The notes under the pieces were generated by a model, which worked only from the letters and a program-made list of their open reading frames with translations, made no database searches and was not told the DNA's origin. Both the position numbers and the translations under genes were made by a program. Shown here piece after piece: positions 16,760 through 25,851 of a DNA stretch of 42,816 nucleotides; position 1 is the first letter of the stretch; the number at the start of each line of letters is the position of its first letter. The DNA comes from CAVQOB01 sp963714325 (lineage in GTDB: Bacteria > Pseudomonadota > Alphaproteobacteria > Rhizobiales > Hyphomicrobiaceae), in assembly GCA_963714325.1 (NCBI GenBank), contig CAVQOB010000033.1, positions 1 to 42,816 on the forward strand. The letters are read 5' to 3'.

Positions 16760-16788
16760 AAAGTAGCTACCGGTAGCCACTTTGTCAA
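16760..16788 (-). promoter_or_regulatory. toxin-antitoxin promoter with operator in the spacer
   Basis: On the minus strand, TTGACA (16788-16783) and TACTTT (16765-16760) are separated by exactly 17 bases. The spacer contains the perfect 12-bp palindrome GCTACCGGTAGC (16777-16766). The expected start point falls at or next to the antitoxin ATG at 16753. Confidence 0.6.
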
Positions 16789-16938
16789 TCATAACTGAAG
16801 GACGCGCGCGCTGTTGCAAACGAGCGGGTTCAAAACCGATGTGGAAACAGGTTTTTACCTCTCGCGCGGATCGCAATCTGGGCGTCACTCAGAGCGCTTT
16901 GGCGGCTGTCCCAGCGCGGAACGTAAATCACCGAGCCC

Positions 16939-18475
16939 TCACATCGTCGCGCCGATGACCCAGGGCACATACTCCGCGTCGCCGTAGCCGAGGAGTTCGG
17001 ACTTGGTTTTTTCGCCGGACGCGGTGCGGAGCATGAAGTCGAAGATCTCCTGGCCTTTGGACTCGATGGAGACGCCGTCGACGATGTCGCCGCAGTTGAT
17101 GTCCATGTCGTCGATCATGCGATTATAGATGTCGGTGTTGGTCGCGAGCTTGAACGATGGCGTCGGCTTGCAGCCATAGGCCGAGCCGCGCCCTGTTGTG
17201 AAGGCCGAGCACATTACAGCCGCCGGCCACCTGCCCCGTTGCGGCGACCGGGTCATATCCCGGCGTATCCATATAGACGAAACCCTTCTCGGTGATCGGC
17301 TCGGCGTAGTGATAGACGGCGTTGAGCGTCGTCGATCCGCCCTTTGCGGCAGCACCCAGCGATTTCTCCAGAATGGTCGTGAGGCCACCCGCCTTGTTGC
17401 CGGGCGAGGGGTTGTTGTCCATGCTCATCCTGGCGCGCGCCGTGTAGTCCTCCCACCACTTGATGATCGAGACGAGTTTTTCGCCGACCGCTTTGTTGCG
17501 GGCGCGGCGGGTGAGCAGATGTTCGGCGCCATAGATTTCCGGCGTTTCGGAGAGGACGGCAGTGCCGCCGTGCTTGACAAGCAGGTCCGCCGCGACACCG
17601 AGCGCGACGTTGGCGGTGATGCCGGAATAGCCATCAGAGCCGCCGCATTGCAACGCGAGCATGAGCTCGGACGCGGGTAGCGTCTCGCGTTTGGCTTTGC
17701 CGGCAATCGGCAGCATGTTCTTGATCGCTTCAACGCCGGCGGCGATCGTCTTCTTGGTGCCGCCAGTGTCTTGAATGGTCATGGTGCGGAAAAGATCAGA
17801 CTCTTGCAGGCCGTAGGCTTGCTTCATGCGGGCGATCTGGAAACCTTCGCAGCCCAAACCGACGACCAGCACGCCGGCCATGTTCGGATTGCAGGCATAA
17901 CCCCATGTTGTCCGCTTCAGGACTTCAAAGGTCTCGCCGTCACTGTCGATGCCGCAGCCGGTCGAATGCACGAGCGGGATGACGCCGTCGATGGTTGGGT
18001 AGTCCTTGAGAATGTCCGAGCGGTTGACGGCCTCGGCAATGAAGCGTGCGACGGTTGCCGAACAATTCACAGACGTGACGACGCCGATGTAGTTGCGCGT
18101 TCCAGCCTTGCCATTGCTGCGCCGGAAGCCTTCGAACGTTGCTTGTTGCGCGACGGGCAGAATTTCTTCGTTGCGCGCTCCCTGGGCAAAAGCGTAGTCG
18201 CGTTCGAACGCCGCGAAGCCACAGTTGTGCGTATGGATGTGTGCGCCTGGAATGATGTTCTCGGTGGCGAAGCCGATGATCTGGCCAAACTTCAGGACCG
18301 GGGCGCCCTTTGCGATTTTTGCCGTCGCCATTTTATGGCCGCGAGGCACGCGGGCGACAGCGGTTGCGCCGTCGACTGTCGCGCCGGCCTCGATGGTATC
18401 GACGGCGACAATGAGATTGTCAGCCGCGTTGAGACGAAGGGTTCGCGGGGCAGATTTTGAGGGCGTGGTCGACAT
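16939..18475 (-). CDS. UxaA/GarD-family sugar-acid dehydratase (frame broken once)
   Basis: This is an altronate/galactarate dehydratase-like enzyme, about 511 residues once the frame is repaired. An N-terminal SAF domain (about 10-95) precedes the large UxaA domain with VNCSATVARFIAE, HSTGCGID, GLGCEG and LQCGGSDGYSG; the C-terminal GRGSAYGCKPTPSFKLATN completes it. One extra base near 17204-17207 shifts the frame just before this last block. GGAAGAG precedes the ATG at 18475. It is divergent from a SAF-domain dehydrogenase, and the two probably share a sugar-acid pathway. Whether it acts on altronate, galactarate or another acid is not determinable. Confidence 0.85.
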
Positions 18476-18541
18476 GATGGCAGCTGCTCTTCCCGATCGA
18501 ATTTGGATTGAATGCGTCGCGTGTCCTGCGTCTAATTCTCC

Positions 18542-18701
18542 TGTCATCCCGCGCGCATCCGCAGCACGGCCCGGGTACCGGTAGGCAACTGAAACGCCCT
18601 AAAAGTGCTGCGGTGCAGGCGCGGGACCTTGTGAGACGCAACTTGATAAGGTCCCGCATCTGCAGTGCACCGTTTCAAGCTGCATCGCGTGCGGGATGAC
18701 A
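18542..18701. repeat. 160-bp composite palindromic element (MITE-like)
   Basis: The element has terminal inverted 11-mers TGTCATCCCGC at 18542-18552 and 18691-18701, with weaker pairing further in. It also has a perfect internal 10-bp inverted repeat GCGGGACCTT / AAGGTCCCGC (18621-18630, 18648-18657). It fills much of the 378-base divergent gap between the dehydratase and the dehydrogenase. I see no clear promoter in the remainder. Confidence 0.65.
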
Positions 18702-18853
18702 ATGGAGACACGTCGTTAGATTTGGAACTCCAGCGTGTCAAACGTCGCGTCCCAAGTCAATTGCATGGCAGACCTCGTTACGCCGGGATTGCGCTGATGC
18801 GTCAGCTATGCTGCAAAGGGGCAAGCCATCATCACATCATCAGGGAAACGACG

Positions 18854-20206
18854 ATGAACCTCTCTTTCATGCTCAAAGAGCGCGCCGCCAAGGGTAAACC
18901 GATCCGCATCGGCCAGGTCGGCGCCGGAAAATTCGGCACCATGTTTTTATCCCAACTCCGCTGGACCAAGGGCATGCATCTGACAGCCCTTGCCGACCTG
19001 ATGCCGAGCCGGGCCAAGGAGCGGCTGATGGGCGTGCAATGGACCGCCGAGCAGATCGACGCCAAGAGCATCGGCGAGGCGATTAAAACCGGCAAGACGC
19101 ACATCACCGACAACGCCATGGTGATGATCGAGAACCCCGACATCGAAGTCATCATCGAGGCGACCGGCGATCCGGCCACCGGCATCAAGATTGCTTCCGC
19201 CGCGATCAACGCCGGCAAGCATGTCGTGATGGTCAATGTCGAAGCGGATTCGTTGGCAGGGCCATTGCTCGCCAAGATGGCGCGCGAGAAGGGCGTCGTC
19301 TATTCGTTGGCGTGGGGCGATCAGCCAGCCCTCGTTGCCGAGCATGTCGATTGGGCGCGCTCGACCGGGTTCGACGTGATCTGCGCCGGCAAGGGCACGC
19401 GCTATCTGCCGACCTATCACCAATCGACGCCCGAAACCGTCTGGGACATCCTGACAAAGTATCTGGTGATCCACGATCGCAGCCACATCAATCCGAAGAT
19501 GTTCAACTCGTTCGTCGACGGCACCAAGTCGGGCATTGAGATGACGGCGATCTGTAACGCGACCGGCCTCGTGCCGCAGACCAACGGTCTGACCTTCCCG
19601 CCGGCGACGCGCTTTGAGCACGCCGAGGTGTGCAAACCAAAAGCAGACGGCGGCGTGATCGAAAAGGCCGGCGTGACAGAAGTCACATCCTCCATGTATC
19701 GCGACGGTAAGGACGTGCCGCACAGCCTCGTGATGGGGACTTATGTCGTCATCTCCAGTCAGAGCGACTATGCCAAGAAGTGCTTCCTCGAATACTCGAT
19801 GCTACCGGACAAGACGGGCAAGTATGCAGCCCTCTATCGCCCGACGCATATGATCGGGTTGGAACTCGGATTGTCGGTGGCCTCAGCGGCGCTGCGTAAG
19901 GAGCCGACCGGCGCTGCGTTCTGCTTTAATTCGGACGTGGTCGCGACGGCCAAGCGCGCACTCAAAAAGGGCGAAATGCTCGACGGCGAGGGCGGGTTCT
20001 GCGTCTGGGGCAAGCAGACGCCTGCGGAAATTTCGACGAAGGAAGGCTTCCTACCGCTGGGCCTCGCGCACAACGTCAAGCTCAAGGCGGATATCAAAGA
20101 GGGCCAGCGTCTCAAGTGGTCCGACGTCGAGATCGATACCACCGACGCCACTTACAAGTTCCGTCGCGAGATGGAAAAGGCATTCCCGAAGCCGCAGGCA
20201 TTTTGA
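18854..20206 (+). CDS. NAD(P)-dependent dehydrogenase with C-terminal SAF domain (COG4091-like)
   Basis: This 450-residue protein has an N-terminal Rossmann fold (GQVGAGKFGTMF near 23-34) of the homoserine-dehydrogenase-like type and a C-terminal SAF domain (DVVATAKRALKKGEMLDGEGG, about 355-400). AGGGA precedes the ATG at 18854 by eight bases. It lies divergent to the UxaA-like dehydratase, which also carries a SAF domain, and upstream of an MFS permease and an SDR. Together these suggest oxidation and dehydration of a sugar acid or a polyol-derived acid. Exact reaction unknown. Confidence 0.8.
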   Translation: MNLSFMLKERAAKGKPIRIGQVGAGKFGTMFLSQLRWTKGMHLTALADLMPSRAKERLMGVQWTAEQIDAKSIGEAIKTGKTHITDNAMVMIENPDIEVIIEATGDPATGIKIASAAINAGKHVVMVNVEADSLAGPLLAKMAREKGVVYSLAWGDQPALVAEHVDWARSTGFDVICAGKGTRYLPTYHQSTPETVWDILTKYLVIHDRSHINPKMFNSFVDGTKSGIEMTAICNATGLVPQTNGLTFPPATRFEHAEVCKPKADGGVIEKAGVTEVTSSMYRDGKDVPHSLVMGTYVVISSQSDYAKKCFLEYSMLPDKTGKYAALYRPTHMIGLELGLSVASAALRKEPTGAAFCFNSDVVATAKRALKKGEMLDGEGGFCVWGKQTPAEISTKEGFLPLGLAHNVKLKADIKEGQRLKWSDVEIDTTDATYKFRREMEKAFPKPQAF

Positions 20207-20242
20207 TCGCCTGCGCGGTCGGCACGGAAAGTCGCTTGAACG

Positions 20243-21460
20243 ATGCAACGCCGTGCCGACGATAACAGCGACGACCGCACCCGCGTCGCAATCTATGTGG
20301 CGCGGGCGTTGCGTGACTTTGGCGACGGCTTCATTGCCGTGCTGCTACCGGTTTATCTGACGGCGCTCGGCCTCGGCGCTTTCGAAATTGGCGTCGTCGC
20401 GACGGCGTCGCTGCTGGGTTCGGCGTTGACAACGTTGGGGATCGGGTGGTTTGGCGCCCACATTGATCAACGCCGGTTACTGCTGCTGGCATCCGGGTTG
20501 ATGGTGGCGACCGGATTGGCGTTCGCCCTCTCGAGCACAACAGCGATCATTCTGCTGATTGCATTCCTCGGCACAATCAATCCGTCGGCCGGCAGCGTCA
20601 GCGTCTTCATGCCGCTTGAGCACTCAGTCCTCACCCGCAGCACCAGCGACGCCGATCGCACCAGTATGTTCGCGCGCTACAGCCTGATCGGCTCGGCCGC
20701 AGCCGCCTTCGGCGCGCTGGCGTCGGGCAGCGCCGATCTGCTGGCATCGTCGGGACTGTCGCGCCTTGCCGCACTGCAGGCGATGTTTCTGATCTATGCC
20801 GCACTCGGGATCGCCGGCGGCATTGCCTATACGCGGATTCCCAGGCGCGACGTGGTGAGCAGCGATAAGCCCGTAACAGCGCTCGGGCCCTCTCGCCGCA
20901 TCGTCTATAAATTGGCGGCGCTATTCAGCATCGACTCGTTCGCCGGCGGCTTCGCCGTGCAATCGCTGATGGCGCTCTGGCTGTTCAAGACATTCGGACT
21001 GTCACTGGCGCAGGCGGGCTTGTTCTTCTTCTGGACCAGCGTGCTATCCGCCGTTTCGTTTCCGGTCGCAGCCTGGCTCGCCCGGCGCATCGGCCTCGTC
21101 AACACGATGGTCTATACGCACATTCCATCGAGCCTGTGTCTGATCCTCGCCGCGCTCTCGCCCCGTCTCGACGTGGCGCTTGGGCTTCTACTCGTGCGCT
21201 CGTTTCTGTCACAAATGGACGTGCCGACCCGCTCGTCCTATGTCATGGCGGTGGTCACGCCGGCCGAGCGTCCGGCGGCCGCAAGCGTGACGTCGGTGCC
21301 ACGCAGCTTGGCCGCAGCCCTCAGCCCCGCGATCGCCGGTTGGCTGTTCCAGGCCGGTTTGACAGCCTGGCCGTTCATCGTCTGCGGCGTGCTCAAAATC
21401 GTCTACGATCTAGCGCTGCTGTGGACCTTCCGACACGTCAAGCCGCCGGAAGAGCGATGA
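20243..21460 (+). CDS. MFS transporter
   Basis: This is a permease of 405 residues with about 12 hydrophobic segments. It follows the SAF-domain dehydrogenase by 36 bases on the same strand, so it is likely cotranscribed and may import the pathway substrate. Ribosome-binding sequence is weak (GGAAAG). The family is clear; the substrate is not. Confidence 0.85.
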   Translation: MQRRADDNSDDRTRVAIYVARALRDFGDGFIAVLLPVYLTALGLGAFEIGVVATASLLGSALTTLGIGWFGAHIDQRRLLLLASGLMVATGLAFALSSTTAIILLIAFLGTINPSAGSVSVFMPLEHSVLTRSTSDADRTSMFARYSLIGSAAAAFGALASGSADLLASSGLSRLAALQAMFLIYAALGIAGGIAYTRIPRRDVVSSDKPVTALGPSRRIVYKLAALFSIDSFAGGFAVQSLMALWLFKTFGLSLAQAGLFFFWTSVLSAVSFPVAAWLARRIGLVNTMVYTHIPSSLCLILAALSPRLDVALGLLLVRSFLSQMDVPTRSSYVMAVVTPAERPAAASVTSVPRSLAAALSPAIAGWLFQAGLTAWPFIVCGVLKIVYDLALLWTFRHVKPPEER

Positions 21461-21589
21461 GGTTGCCTGCACAGCACATACTTCGAGCAATCAAAGTCCC
21501 CCTCACCTACTCCGTGCTCTTGTCCACTCCCTGCGCCCTGGGCATCCTCGCACCAAGGGGAGAGTTTAGCGCAGGACACCAAGGCTTGC

Positions 21590-21635
21590 CCTTCTCACCT
21601 TGGGGAGAAGGTGGCTGCACGCCCGATGAGGGGGC
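21590..21635. repeat. intergenic REP-like sequence (CTTCTC/GAGAAG hairpin)
   Basis: The stretch starts with a CTTCTCACC/GGGGAGAAG hairpin and continues into GCCCGATGAGGGG, a pattern I recognise as common in intergenic repeats of Hyphomicrobiales. It lies in the 290-base gap between the MFS and SDR genes. It is related in its CTCTCCCC/GGGGAGAG theme to the repeats at 27333 and 27866. Confidence 0.55.
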
Positions 21636-21750
21636 CTACAGGCAAGCCAAAACTCAGCTACCTATTGCGCGGCCTCGAACTCATGGCTCCCCATGGCGCG
21701 CGCTATGGCCTATCAATGGCTGTGACACAACAACGGGAGACCAAACGGCC

Positions 21751-22551
21751 ATGCCAAAACGAGCGAAACGCGAGGGACGGGTGGCTTTGGTGACGGGGGG
21801 CACGTCGGGCATTGGGCTAGCGGTGGTCGAGCAACTGTTGGGTGATGGCTGGAAGGTCGCGGCGATCGATGCCAACGCGGACGCGGTGGCGGCGCTCAAG
21901 AAGCAGCACAGCGGCAGCAAGGATGTGCTCGTCGCGATGGTCGATGTAACCGACGAGAAGGCCGTCGATGCGCTGGTCGATCAAGTCATCAAGACACTCG
22001 GGCCGATCGACGGCGTCGTCAATTCGGCCGGCATTGCGCGGGATATTCCGGCCCTCGACACGCCCGTCGAACTGTTCCGCAAGATCCTCGACGTCAATGT
22101 GGTCGGCTCGTTTATCGTCGCCCGCGCGGTGGCTCGCAAAATGAAAGAGCGGCACGCGAAGTCGGGGGTCGGTGGCGCAATCGTCAATCTGGCGTCGGTG
22201 TCGGGATTGCGCGGATCAAAAGGCCGGGTCGCCTATGGCTCGTCGAAAGGCGCCGTCGTCATCATGACGCAGGTGTTGGCGACGGACCTCGCGCAGTACG
22301 GCATCCGCGTCAATGCCATTGCGCCGGGGCCCGTCGACACGCCGATGGTCAAGACGATGCACACGCAGGACGATCGCAAACGCTGGCTCAATCATATACC
22401 GATGCAACGCTACTCGGAGCCGCACGAGATCGCGACAGCGGTTGAATTCCTGCTCGACAGCGAGCGCGCGAGTTTCATCACTGGTGAAGTGCTGGCGGTG
22501 GATGGCGGATTTCGTGGTGCTGGGGTTCTGGCGGATCGGTCGACGACATGA
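21751..22551 (+). CDS. short-chain dehydrogenase/reductase (SDR)
   Basis: This is a classical SDR, 266 residues. The cofactor loop TGGTSGIG (about 16-23), the NSAGI motif, the catalytic Ser in NLASVSG and the Tyr-x3-Lys in AYGSSKG are all present, with the C-terminal ITGEVLAVDGG. It probably oxidises or reduces a secondary alcohol, perhaps in the same sugar-acid route as the upstream genes. Its stop overlaps the start of the peptidase gene (ATGA). Confidence 0.92.
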   Translation: MPKRAKREGRVALVTGGTSGIGLAVVEQLLGDGWKVAAIDANADAVAALKKQHSGSKDVLVAMVDVTDEKAVDALVDQVIKTLGPIDGVVNSAGIARDIPALDTPVELFRKILDVNVVGSFIVARAVARKMKERHAKSGVGGAIVNLASVSGLRGSKGRVAYGSSKGAVVIMTQVLATDLAQYGIRVNAIAPGPVDTPMVKTMHTQDDRKRWLNHIPMQRYSEPHEIATAVEFLLDSERASFITGEVLAVDGGFRGAGVLADRSTT

Positions 22552-24604
22552 GCAACGCGGATACGACTGACGACCCATTTCTGTGGCTGGAAGAGGTCCA
22601 GGGCGAACGCGCGCTGGCCTGGGTGCGGGAGCAGACGGCGCGAACCGAAGCGGCGCTGTGTGACGCAACGTTTGAGGCGGAGCGCGCGCGCATTCAGTCC
22701 ATTCTCGAGTTCGCCGGACAACATTCCCTACGTCAGCGGGCGCGGTGGCTACCTCTATAACCACTGGCAGGACGCCGGCCACAAGCGTGGGCTGTGGCGG
22801 CGCACGACGCTCGAAGTCATTCAAGACCGATAAGCCTGACTGGGACGTGATCCTCGACATCGACGCGCTCGGCAAGGCGGAAGGCGAGGATTGGGTTTAT
22901 GGCGGCGCCACGGCGTTGCCACCCGACTATGATCGCGCGATGATCCGCTTGTCGCGCGGCGGCAGTGATGCAAGCGTCAACCGCGAATTCGATATCAACG
23001 CGCGCGCGTTCGTTGCGGACGGATTTTCCTTGCCCGAGGCCAAGGGCAATCTGAACTGGCTCGATCGCGACACACTACTGGCCGCAACCAGTCTCGGCGA
23101 GGGCATGACGACAACATCGGGGTATGCGCGCACGGTCAGGCGCTGGCGACGTGGAACCTCGTTCGAACAGGCCGAGATCATCTTCGAGGTCGGCGAGAAA
23201 GACATGTCAGCGGGCGTCGCCGTCGATCGCAGCTATGCGTCCCCTCGCGTTGTCCTGTTCCGCACCATCGACTTCTTCACCCACGAACTCTGGCAGGAGC
23301 ATCCAAGCCGCGGCCGGGTAAAGCTCGATGTACCCGGCGACAGCTGGTGCGGCGTCGAGCATGGCTGGGTGCTGGTCCGATTGCGCTCTCCCTGGACGGT
23401 CGGCGCGGCAACCTATCCAACCGACAGTCTGCTGGCGATCGACATCGAGCGCTTCTTCGATGGCGCCCGCGATTTCCAGGTGCTGTTCGAGCCGACACCG
23501 CGGCGCATTCTCAGTGGGTTCGTCTGGTCGAAAGGTCATCTGGCATTGTCGATCCTCGACAACGTCCGCTCCGAGATCATCATCGCGACGCCGACCAACG
23601 GCAACTGGACGATGGCACCGGTCGCAGGATTGGACGCGGCCGCTACGGTCGGCATCTATCCGCGCGATGCGTTGGCGTCGCCCGAGTTCTTTGTGACGGC
23701 CAGCAGTTTTGTAGCCCCGCCAGCACTTTATCACCTGAAGCCCGGTGCCAGACCGGACATCCTCAAGCAGCAGCCATCCAAGTTCGACGCATCTGCGCTG
23801 GATGTTACGCAGCACGAAGCCGTCTCCAGCGATGGCGAACGCATTCCCTATTTCCAGATTGCGCGCCGCGATATGCCGCTCGACGGCGACAATCCGACGA
23901 TCCTTTATGGCTATGGCGGGTTCGAAGTCTCGATGCTGCCGAGCTACATGGCGGTAACGGGGGCCGGATGGCTGGAAAAGGGCGGTGTGTTCATCATGGC
24001 CTGCATCCGCGGCGGCGGCGAGTTCGGCGCGCGTTGGCACAAGGCCGGGATTCGCGAAGGCAAGACGCTGGCGCATGATGACTTCGCGGCGATTGGACGT
24101 GAACTCATCGCGCGCAAAGTGACGAGGCCCGCGCGGTTGGTTGCCAATGGCGGATCGAATGGCGGCCTGCTGGTCGGCAACATGCTGACGCGCTATCCGG
24201 AATTGTTCGGCGCCATTCAATGCTCGGTGCCGCTGTTGGATATGCGGCGCTATTCCAAGCTGCTCGCTGGCGCCAGTTGGATGGCTGAATATGGCGACCC
24301 CGATAAGGCAGATGATTGGGCGTTCATGCGCCAATTCTCGGCTTACCAGAACGTCGAGAGCGGGCGTGATTACCCCCCAACGCTCTTCATAACATCGGCC
24401 AAAGACGATCGCGTGCATCCCGGCCATGCCCGCAAGATGGCGGCAAAGATGCAAGCCATGGGTTACGCGCCGTACTTCTACGAGCCCGAGGCCGGCGGGC
24501 ATGGATTCGCCGACAAGGCGCAGGAAGCGGCGCAGCGTGCGCTGTTCTTCGCGTTCCTGCGGCACACGATCATGAAGCCACTCACAGCGGCCGGCGGCTC
24601 TTGA
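22548..24604 (+). CDS. prolyl oligopeptidase family serine peptidase (S9), frame broken twice
   Basis: This is an S9 peptidase of about 685 residues once two extra bases are removed (near 22713-22717 and 22813-22817). The N-terminus DPFLWLEEV is typical of the family, and a beta-propeller region follows. The catalytic triad is intact at the C-terminal end: Ser in GGSNGG, Asp in AKDDRVHPGH and His in AGGHGFAD. It overlaps the SDR gene by four bases and the convergent recR gene by 23 bases. The two breaks are only about 100 bases apart and the protein reads normally through them in the other frames, so they look like sequence errors. Confidence 0.88.
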
Positions 24605-25185
24605 TGGCAGCGGCAAGCGTGCCCTCGTCGAGATAATCCAATTCGCCGCCGACGGGAATGCCGCGCGCCAGCGTCGACACCTGCATGCCTGAACTCAATC
24701 AGGCGCTCGCGGAGGTAGTGCGCGGTCGACTGTCCCTCGACGGTGGCGCTCAGCGCCAGCAGGATTTCGGTAACCGGCGGCTTGGCGCGCTCGATCAGCG
24801 GCGTGATGTTCAAGCGGTCGGGGCCGATGCCGTCGAGTGGCGACAGGTGGCCGCCGAGCACGTGATAGCGCGCGCTGACGACACCGGCGCGCTCCAGTGC
24901 CCAGAGATCACCGATCTCTTCGACCACGACAATCAGCGACGGTTCGCGCTTGGGATCCGCACAGATGCCGCACGGCGAGGCGGTGTCGAGATTGGCGCAG
25001 ATGGCGCAAGTCTTGATGTTGGCCGCCGCCTCGGTCATTGCTTTCGCGAGCGGCTCAAGCAGGTCCGTGCGCCGCTTGAGCAACGCCAGCGCCGCTTTGC
25101 GCGCCGAACGGCTGCCGAGCCCCGGTAGCCGGCCAAGCAGCTGGATCAGTCGTTCAATCTCGGGGCCGACGGTGTGGCGTGCCAT
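24582..25185 (-). CDS. recR: recombination protein RecR (frame broken once)
   Basis: RecR works with RecO/RecF to load RecA at gaps. The N-terminal helix-hairpin-helix (LLGRLPGLGSRSARKAAL), the four-cysteine zinc finger (CAIC ... CGIC) and the Toprim motif (VVVEEIGDLWALE) are in order. The last 40 or so residues (LARGIPVGGELDYLDEGTL) are read only after a one-base correction near 24690-24702. The start at 25185 has AAGAG upstream. The frame stays open upstream through the 39-bp repeats, but family length argues against an extension. The usual dnaX/ybaB neighbours are absent here; a prolyl oligopeptidase converges with it. Confidence 0.93.
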
Positions 25186-25253
25186 GCGGATAACTCTTGT
25201 CTGCGTCGCACGTCTTACCTCAGCCGAGCGCGGACGGCGAGGCACCGCAGTGT

Positions 25254-25409
25254 CGCGCTCTCTTACTTGCGCTTCGGTTGCCCACCAGCAACCGCGCTCT
25301 CTTACTTGCGCTTCGGTTGCCCACCAGCAACCGCGCTCTCTTACTTGCGCTTCGGTTGCCCACCAGCAACCGCGCTCTCTTGCTTGCGCTTCGGACACCC
25401 ACCCGCAAC
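25254..25409. repeat. 39-bp tandem repeat, four units
   Basis: Three identical 39-bp units and a fourth diverged one lie at 25254-25292, 25293-25331, 25332-25370 and 25371-25409. The unit length is a multiple of three, so the frame stays open on the minus strand as three copies of a 13-residue segment. Each unit contains TGCGCTTCGGTTGCCCAC, close to the 18-bp box found elsewhere. There are no variable spacers, so it is not a CRISPR array. Confidence 0.9.
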
Positions 25410-25442
25410 CGCGCTGGCGCTCGGCGCGCGCACACCCGCCAT

Positions 25443-25496
25443 CCCGTGCGCACTGCAGAACGAAGCGCGAGCGACGTTCTGCTGTGCAGACACGGG
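25443..25496. repeat. long hairpin in the recR-IS110 gap
   Basis: The outer stem CCCGTG/CACGGG (25443-25448, 25491-25496) encloses an inner stem GCAGAACG/CGTTCTGC (25455-25462, 25475-25482). It resembles other interspersed palindromes of this order. No T-run follows. Confidence 0.55.
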
Positions 25497-25544
25497 ACCT
25501 TTACCCGTTTGCGAGTGGCAAAGGCTCGCGCGCACTTTATTCTT

Positions 25545-25740
25545 GCGCCTTCGGTTGCCCACTCTTCCGCTGGCTCGTGCGCCTTATCCAAAAACCGCCA
25601 AACACTTTTTGGGGCGCACGAGCGACCACCCGGCGCGGGCGCCTTCGGTTGCCCACGCTTCCGCTGGCTCGTGCGCCTTATCCAAAAACCGCCAAACACT
25701 TTTTGGGGCGCACGAGCGACCACCCGGCGCGGGCGCCTTC
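25545..25740 (+). repeat. two tandem copies of a 94-bp unit carrying a 51-bp hairpin
   Basis: The 51-bp hairpins are at 25573-25623 and 25667-25717. Their arms are GCTCGTGCGCC and GGCGCACGAGC, with AAAAA and TTTTT facing each other inside. Each is preceded by the 18-bp box GCGCCTTCGGTTGCCCAC (25545-25562, 25639-25656). The same family occurs in inverted orientation at 40180-40345. With the 39-bp array and the hairpin at 25443 it makes up most of the 650 bases between recR and the IS element; I see no gene there. Confidence 0.85.
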
Positions 25741-25851
25741 AGATATCCAAACCCGGTTGCAGCGCGGGCAACCGAAGCGCCAAGCACAGTGTCACCCGCC
25801 GCGATCTTCCCTACTCTGAAAGAAACTGGCCACGGGCACGGTGGGCTGACG

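Noticed and set aside
23207..24616. 469-codon open frame opposite the S9 peptidase
   Set aside because: It lies antisense to an intact catalytic triad and shows no family features.
25186..25398. N-terminal extension of RecR through the 39-bp repeats
   Set aside because: RecR normally begins at the helix-hairpin-helix, and the ATG at 25185 with AAGAG upstream gives the usual length.
25254..25409. CRISPR array
   Set aside because: The 39-bp units are directly adjacent with no variable spacers, and no cas genes are present.
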